From Candidatus Omnitrophota bacterium (GTDB taxonomy: Bacteria; Omnitrophota; Gorgyraeia; JABMRN01): 9,069 bases of DNA. The notes beneath the pieces were generated by a model that saw nothing but the letters and a program-made list of their open reading frames with translations, made no database searches and was not told the DNA's origin. The stretch is from assembly GCA_028702395.1 (NCBI GenBank), contig JAQVOV010000057.1, positions 1 to 9,069 of the forward strand. The letters run 5' to 3'. Positions within the stretch are counted from its first letter, which is position 1, and each line of letters opens with the position of its first letter. Both the position numbers and the translations under genes were made by a program. Below are positions 5,771 through 9,069 of the stretch, one piece after another.

Positions 5771-5900
5771 AAACCACGTTCAGGAGGTTCCTTTAGCTCG
5801 TAGCTCGCGTCGCGCAGCTCGAAGCTCGTGGCTCAATTCCTCATGCTTTGCGATATGCGATTAGCAATTAGCGCTTTGCCAAGTACCAACCAGTTAAACT
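5771..5900 (+). repeat. Composite heptad element, copy 4 (3' flank of the diguanylate cyclase)
   Basis: The clearest copy. Leader TTCAGGAGGTTCC (5779-5791), 3 nt, six heptads at 5795, 5802, 5809, 5816, 5823 and 5830 (AGCTCGT, AGCTCGC, then AGCTCGA, AGCTCGT and GGCTCAA), an 11-nt spacer (5837-5847), then units at 5848, 5855, 5862, 5869, 5876 and 5883 (TTGCGAT, ATGCGAT, TAGCAAT, TAGCGCT, TTGCCAA, GTACCAA). Similarity with copy 2 continues to about the stop codon of the cyclase gene (5899-5901), so the element may have supplied that stop. Confidence 0.8.
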
Positions 5901-6807
5901 AACTATTAACTTCTCGTATCACGTAACCATTACCACCATTATCCTTAACCGTATATAGAGTCTCATCAGCAACCCTAACAATAGCATTTACATTCACCTC
6001 ACCCTTACCACCAAAATATGCTGCTCCTTGACTTAGTGTAATAGGTATTTTTTGTCCATTATATTCTATAGGCTTCTTTTGGAAAAACTCTTGTATCCTT
6101 TTGCATACAATTTCTAGATCAGCCTTTCCTTTTCCAGGCAATAATATAACAAATTCATCTCCTCCAAATCTGCCTATAAGGTCAACATCCCTAATTACAT
6201 TTTTAAGCATCTGCCCTATCTCTTTTATAACATAGTCCCCGGCCATATGCCCTTTAGTATCATTGATATTCTTAAATCTATCCCCATCTATAAAGATCAA
6301 GCTAACTGGGGTTCTATTTCTATTCGCGATCTCTGTTTCTTCGCTGACACGTTTAAGAAAGTAATCTTTATTAAGGACTCCTGTCATATTATCATATATA
6401 ACTTCTTTTGAAAGCTTATCATGCTTTGTTTTAATAACAAGAAAATTATCTATACGTGCAATAAGCTCATCATGAGAAACAGGCTTGGTAAGATAATCTA
6501 CTGCCCCGCCTTTAAGGGCTTTTAATTTATCTTCTATGTTAGTGCTTACCGTAAGAAAAATAATGGGAACATATTTGCCCTCAAAATAAGGCTTGATCTT
6601 ATTCAGAACTTCAAACCCGGAAAAATCTGGCATGTTTACATCTAAAATAACAAGATCAAATATCCCTTCCCTAAAAGCATCCACAGCTTCTTGTCCACAG
6701 CAAACATCATGAACATAGTAGTTTTCTGATTCAAGAATAGTTTTAATGATCTCTCTTAAACTAGGCTCATCATCAGCAATAAGAATGCGTGCTTTTTTTT
6801 CTGGCAT
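5899..6807 (-). CDS. Response regulator diguanylate cyclase (REC-GGDEF)
   Basis: 302 residues; predicted to make cyclic di-GMP from two GTP on phosphorylation. The REC domain (about 7-122) has D12/D13, phospho-acceptor D56, switch T86 and K108. A short linker leads to the GGDEF domain (about 137-300), starting NMTGVLNKDYF (140-150), with metal/substrate positions in FIDGDRFKNINDTKGH and an intact active site GGDEF (215-219). R206-x-x-D209, five residues before GGDEF, fits the inhibitory I-site, so product feedback is likely. There is one REC, unlike PleD with two. It starts 12 bp after the PhoU-like gene (AAAGG upstream of ATG), so it is probably co-transcribed with phosphate-uptake genes. 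No histidine kinase is in the window. Confidence 0.95.
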   Translation of the reverse strand: MPEKKARILIADDEPSLREIIKTILESENYYVHDVCCGQEAVDAFREGIFDLVILDVNMPDFSGFEVLNKIKPYFEGKYVPIIFLTVSTNIEDKLKALKGGAVDYLTKPVSHDELIARIDNFLVIKTKHDKLSKEVIYDNMTGVLNKDYFLKRVSEETEIANRNRTPVSLIFIDGDRFKNINDTKGHMAGDYVIKEIGQMLKNVIRDVDLIGRFGGDEFVILLPGKGKADLEIVCKRIQEFFQKKPIEYNGQKIPITLSQGAAYFGGKGEVNVNAIVRVADETLYTVKDNGGNGYVIREVNS

Positions 6808-6819
6808 AACAGCCTTTTG

Positions 6820-7503
6820 TTATTTTATTTCATTTCTTCTGAATTTTTCATTGAAAAAATCCAGATCCTGTATCGGCAAAATTACCGAAGAACTTATATT
6901 TGCTAAATGTGCTGCTATTCTTTTGAAATATCTTGCAAGAAGAGTAAGGCACACTGCTAAATTTGTATCATAACTGCTTTTCGCAAGCTTCTCTATTGTA
7001 GCGTCACAATGCAACACCACATCCCTTTCAACTTTAAGTATTTCTTTTGCCATATTCTTATCTGATTCAACAAAAGCTTTCTTGGTCTCTAAAAATCCTT
7101 TCCTTAGCTTTGGCTCAATATCCCCAAAAAGATCATTGAAAATCGCTTTATCTAAAGGTTTGTTAAGCATTTGTGAAACTTCGAAAATATTTTTTGCGTA
7201 ATCGCCGATCCTTTCAGCATCTTTTACAACGCTCATCATAATAAGACACATAGGCATATCAACATTTCCTTGTATAGAAAGATGCATAATGATCCTTTTT
7301 CTTATATGCCTTTCATGTTCATTTATTTCTCTGTCGAGCTTGTATATCCTTTCCTGCAAGCCAGGTTCTATTTTATTATCCGCTATTCTTTCGTAACAAG
7401 AACGGAACATCTCTAAAGAACTGTTAAGCATTGTCCCAAAATCCTCTAGTATCTGACTTAAAAAAGCTTTGCCTTTCCAAAAACTTAAAATACTGCCAAA
7501 CAT
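6820..7503 (-). CDS. PhoU-like (DUF47/PhoU domain) phosphate-transport accessory protein
   Basis: 227 residues, predicted all-helical and cytoplasmic, with no signal peptide. The first PhoU repeat shows LDREINEHERHIRKRI (56-71) and the metal-binding-type KDAERIGDYAKNI (94-106). The second repeat has ARYFKRIAAHLANI, where the E and D of the usual ERxxDH motif are K and A. PhoU proteins restrain phosphate transporters and signal phosphate status. The gene follows the Na/Pi cotransporter by 35 bp and has a full AAGGAGGT ribosome-binding site (revcomp of 7509-7516) 5 nt from ATG. In many Na/Pi transporters (YjbB type) a PhoU domain is fused at the C-terminus; here it is separate. The name phoU is avoided because no pstSCAB is in view. 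Confidence 0.85.
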   Translation of the reverse strand: MFGSILSFWKGKAFLSQILEDFGTMLNSSLEMFRSCYERIADNKIEPGLQERIYKLDREINEHERHIRKRIIMHLSIQGNVDMPMCLIMMSVVKDAERIGDYAKNIFEVSQMLNKPLDKAIFNDLFGDIEPKLRKGFLETKKAFVESDKNMAKEILKVERDVVLHCDATIEKLAKSSYDTNLAVCLTLLARYFKRIAAHLANISSSVILPIQDLDFFNEKFRRNEIK

Positions 7504-7538
7504 GATCTACCTCCTTATCATACGTTGCAGGGAATAAA

Positions 7539-8669
7539 TTATCCCTTATTAAATACATTGTTTAAAAATATTAAGATAAACGGTAACAAGAAAAATACGC
7601 TTATTACATAGACAATAGCAACCCATCTTTTCTCTGAAACTACTTTTCCAAGCTTTTTTGCCAGTGTAATAGGGATAGCTCTCATGAATTTTATAGGGTA
7701 AAAAAGAATGATCCCGCAAAGATTAAAGAGCACATGAACAATAGCAACGGTTAAAGCTGCAACATTTCCTGTTAAAGATGCTAAAATAGCTGTGATAGTA
7801 GTGCCTAAATTAGCTCCTAGAACTATTGGATATACTGTCTCAGGCCTTAACACTCCTGCTCCCACTAAAGGGACTAGTATTGATGTTGTAACAGAGCTGG
7901 ATTGTACAATAGCAGTAAATCCGCATCCTAACATCATCGCTACCATTCCGCTTTTTGCAAGTATCTTATCAAAAAGGATTTCACTTTGTCCTGCTATGGT
8001 ATCTTTCATGATCTTAACAAGCCCGGCTAATGCTATTATCAATATAACAAAAGAAATAATTAGCATGATAACACCAGCTGCTTTAATAGCAATTCCCATT
8101 TGATCAACAAATAAATGATCAATTCCTTCAACTATCGGCTTAACAATTTCCTTTATAGGACTCGTTGCTTTAAACCCTGCTGTATTACTCAATAAAGATG
8201 CTATGTGAATAGATGTTCGCTCCAGAAAGTGTGTAGATAATTCTATGGGAAGAAGAATTATCACCGTTAGCATGTTAAACAGATCATGCATTGTGGAACT
8301 TGTAAAAGCCCGCCGGAATTCTTCTTTTCTTGTAATATGGCCTACTGCTACTAAGGTGTTTGTCACTGTAGTACCAATATTAGCCCCCATAACAATTGGA
8401 ATAGCACACCTTATAGATAACGCCCCGCCTGCAACAAAACCAACAACCATAGAAGTTGTTGTAGAAGAACTTTGTATTATGCTTGTAGCAAGTACTCCTA
8501 TGAATAATCCTACAATAGGATTAGCGGTTGTTGTTATCAGCTTCTCGCTAAAATCTTTCCCGAAGCATTTAAAGCTATGGCTCATTAAAGAAATGCTGAC
8601 CAAAAAGATATATAGCAAAATAACTATTGTAAAAACACGCAAACAAATTTTGGTAAACCTTTTCATCAT
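7539..8669 (-). CDS. Na+/phosphate cotransporter (PF02690 family)
   Basis: 376-residue inner-membrane protein with about eight or more hydrophobic segments. It shows the internal duplication of the SLC34/NptA-type family: QSSSTTT (66-72) with GANIGTT (95-101), and QSSSVTT (256-262) with GANLGTT (285-291). These QSSS repeats form the phosphate/Na site in the family. Length suits a transporter core without the C-terminal PhoU domain, which is encoded by the next gene. Two ATGs are adjacent at 8669 and 8666; the first overlaps the nth stop by 4 bp (ATGATGA) and the second by 1 bp. AAGGA lies upstream inside nth, so coupling is likely. Phosphate is the expected substrate from family and neighbour. 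Confidence 0.93.
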   Translation of the reverse strand: MMKRFTKICLRVFTIVILLYIFLVSISLMSHSFKCFGKDFSEKLITTTANPIVGLFIGVLATSIIQSSSTTTSMVVGFVAGGALSIRCAIPIVMGANIGTTVTNTLVAVGHITRKEEFRRAFTSSTMHDLFNMLTVIILLPIELSTHFLERTSIHIASLLSNTAGFKATSPIKEIVKPIVEGIDHLFVDQMGIAIKAAGVIMLIISFVILIIALAGLVKIMKDTIAGQSEILFDKILAKSGMVAMMLGCGFTAIVQSSSVTTSILVPLVGAGVLRPETVYPIVLGANLGTTITAILASLTGNVAALTVAIVHVLFNLCGIILFYPIKFMRAIPITLAKKLGKVVSEKRWVAIVYVISVFFLLPFILIFLNNVFNKG

Positions 8670-9069
8670 CCCCTTTCTCTTTCCTTATAATATTTACAAT
8701 AACAATTCAGCTTACACTCTTGACACATTGGTTTTCTCGCTTTACATATTTGTCTACCATGCAAGACCAACATTCCATTAAACTTTCCCCATTTTTTTTT
8801 AGGAATTATTTCCATTAGATTTTTCTCTATTTTAACAGGTTCTGTCTCTGTACTCAAGCCTAATCTTATACTAAGTCTTTTAACATGTGTATCAATAGCA
8901 ATTCCTGCTGTAATTCCATAGCCATGATATAAAACGATATTAGCTGTTTTTCTTGCAACACCTGGTAATCCGATAAGGTCTTTCATGTTGTTAGGGACTT
9001 TGCCTTTGTATTTGTCTTGAATTATTTTAGATGAATTAATAATATTCTTTGCTTTATTCCTGAAAAAAC
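8666..9069 (-). CDS. nth: Endonuclease III, C-terminal part (runs off the window)
   Basis: Open to the right edge in this frame; residues before the first visible Met (FFRNKAKNI...) match endonuclease III, so the start lies outside. Nth is a bifunctional DNA glycosylase/AP lyase removing oxidised pyrimidines. The helix-hairpin-helix LPGVARKTA carries the catalytic Lys, and IDTHVKRL the catalytic Asp. At the C-terminus the four cysteines of the [4Fe-4S] cluster are spaced C-x6-C-x2-C-x5-C exactly as in E. coli Nth, with one extra Cys inside the last interval. The stop overlaps the start of the phosphate transporter; the two share no obvious function, so this is probably an operon of convenience. 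Confidence 0.95.
   Translation of the reverse strand, partial: FFRNKAKNIINSSKIIQDKYKGKVPNNMKDLIGLPGVARKTANIVLYHGYGITAGIAIDTHVKRLSIRLGLSTETEPVKIEKNLMEIIPKKKWGKFNGMLVLHGRQICKARKPMCQECKLNCYCKYYKERERG

Noticed and set aside
7530..7545. GGGA/TCCC stem between the transporter and the PhoU-like gene
   Set aside because: Only 4 bp of pairing, overlapping the transporter stop; not distinguishable from chance.
8245..8781. Plus-strand open frame of 178 codons
   Set aside because: It is antisense to the Na/Pi transporter and nth, both well supported by motifs.

Overview
The window is AT-rich bacterial DNA with eight recognisable genes on the minus strand and a probable gene end on the plus strand at the left edge. 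No RNA genes, CRISPR array, insertion sequence or phage genes were seen. Gene content (plant/cyanobacterial-type GlgC, GT5 GlgA, GalT, a free-standing Na/Pi transporter with a separate PhoU-like partner, a REC-GGDEF protein) and repeat-stuffed gaps between operons suggest an uncultured Gram-negative-type bacterium, perhaps an Omnitrophota-like candidate phylum. That placement is an impression, not a proof.

Layout in the direction of transcription (right to left): (1) a tight cluster, nth (partial, 4-bp overlap), Na/Pi cotransporter, 35-bp gap, PhoU-like protein, 12-bp gap, REC-GGDEF diguanylate cyclase. This looks like a phosphate-uptake unit with a c-di-GMP output gene, behind a DNA-repair gene. 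(2) A 479-bp non-coding block of repeats. (3) galT and glgA overlapping by 11 bp, then after 212 bp glgC: sugar-nucleotide and glycogen synthesis. (4) A 297-bp repeat block, then a ttcA-like tRNA-thiolation gene. (5) A 292-bp repeat block between the convergent 3' ends of the ttcA-like gene and the putative left-edge gene, whose tail carries a QLELF clamp-binding-like motif.

The most unusual content is in the gaps. All four long intergenic regions are built from degenerate 7-bp tandem units. Several flavours occur (AGCTCGN, AGCTGAN, TTGCGAT-like, TGCGTTG-like, CAGAAGC). They are organised into composite elements: a palindrome ending CGCCCCTACA, a leader like AGGACGTTCC, exactly 3 nt, five AGCT-type heptads ending GGCTAAA, an 11-nt spacer, then a second heptad tract of another flavour. 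Nine leader-plus-array copies of this pattern can be read by eye, on both strands, and one palindrome appears to have been split by another repeat. Heptanucleotide short tandem repeats are known from cyanobacteria; this modular architecture I do not recognise.
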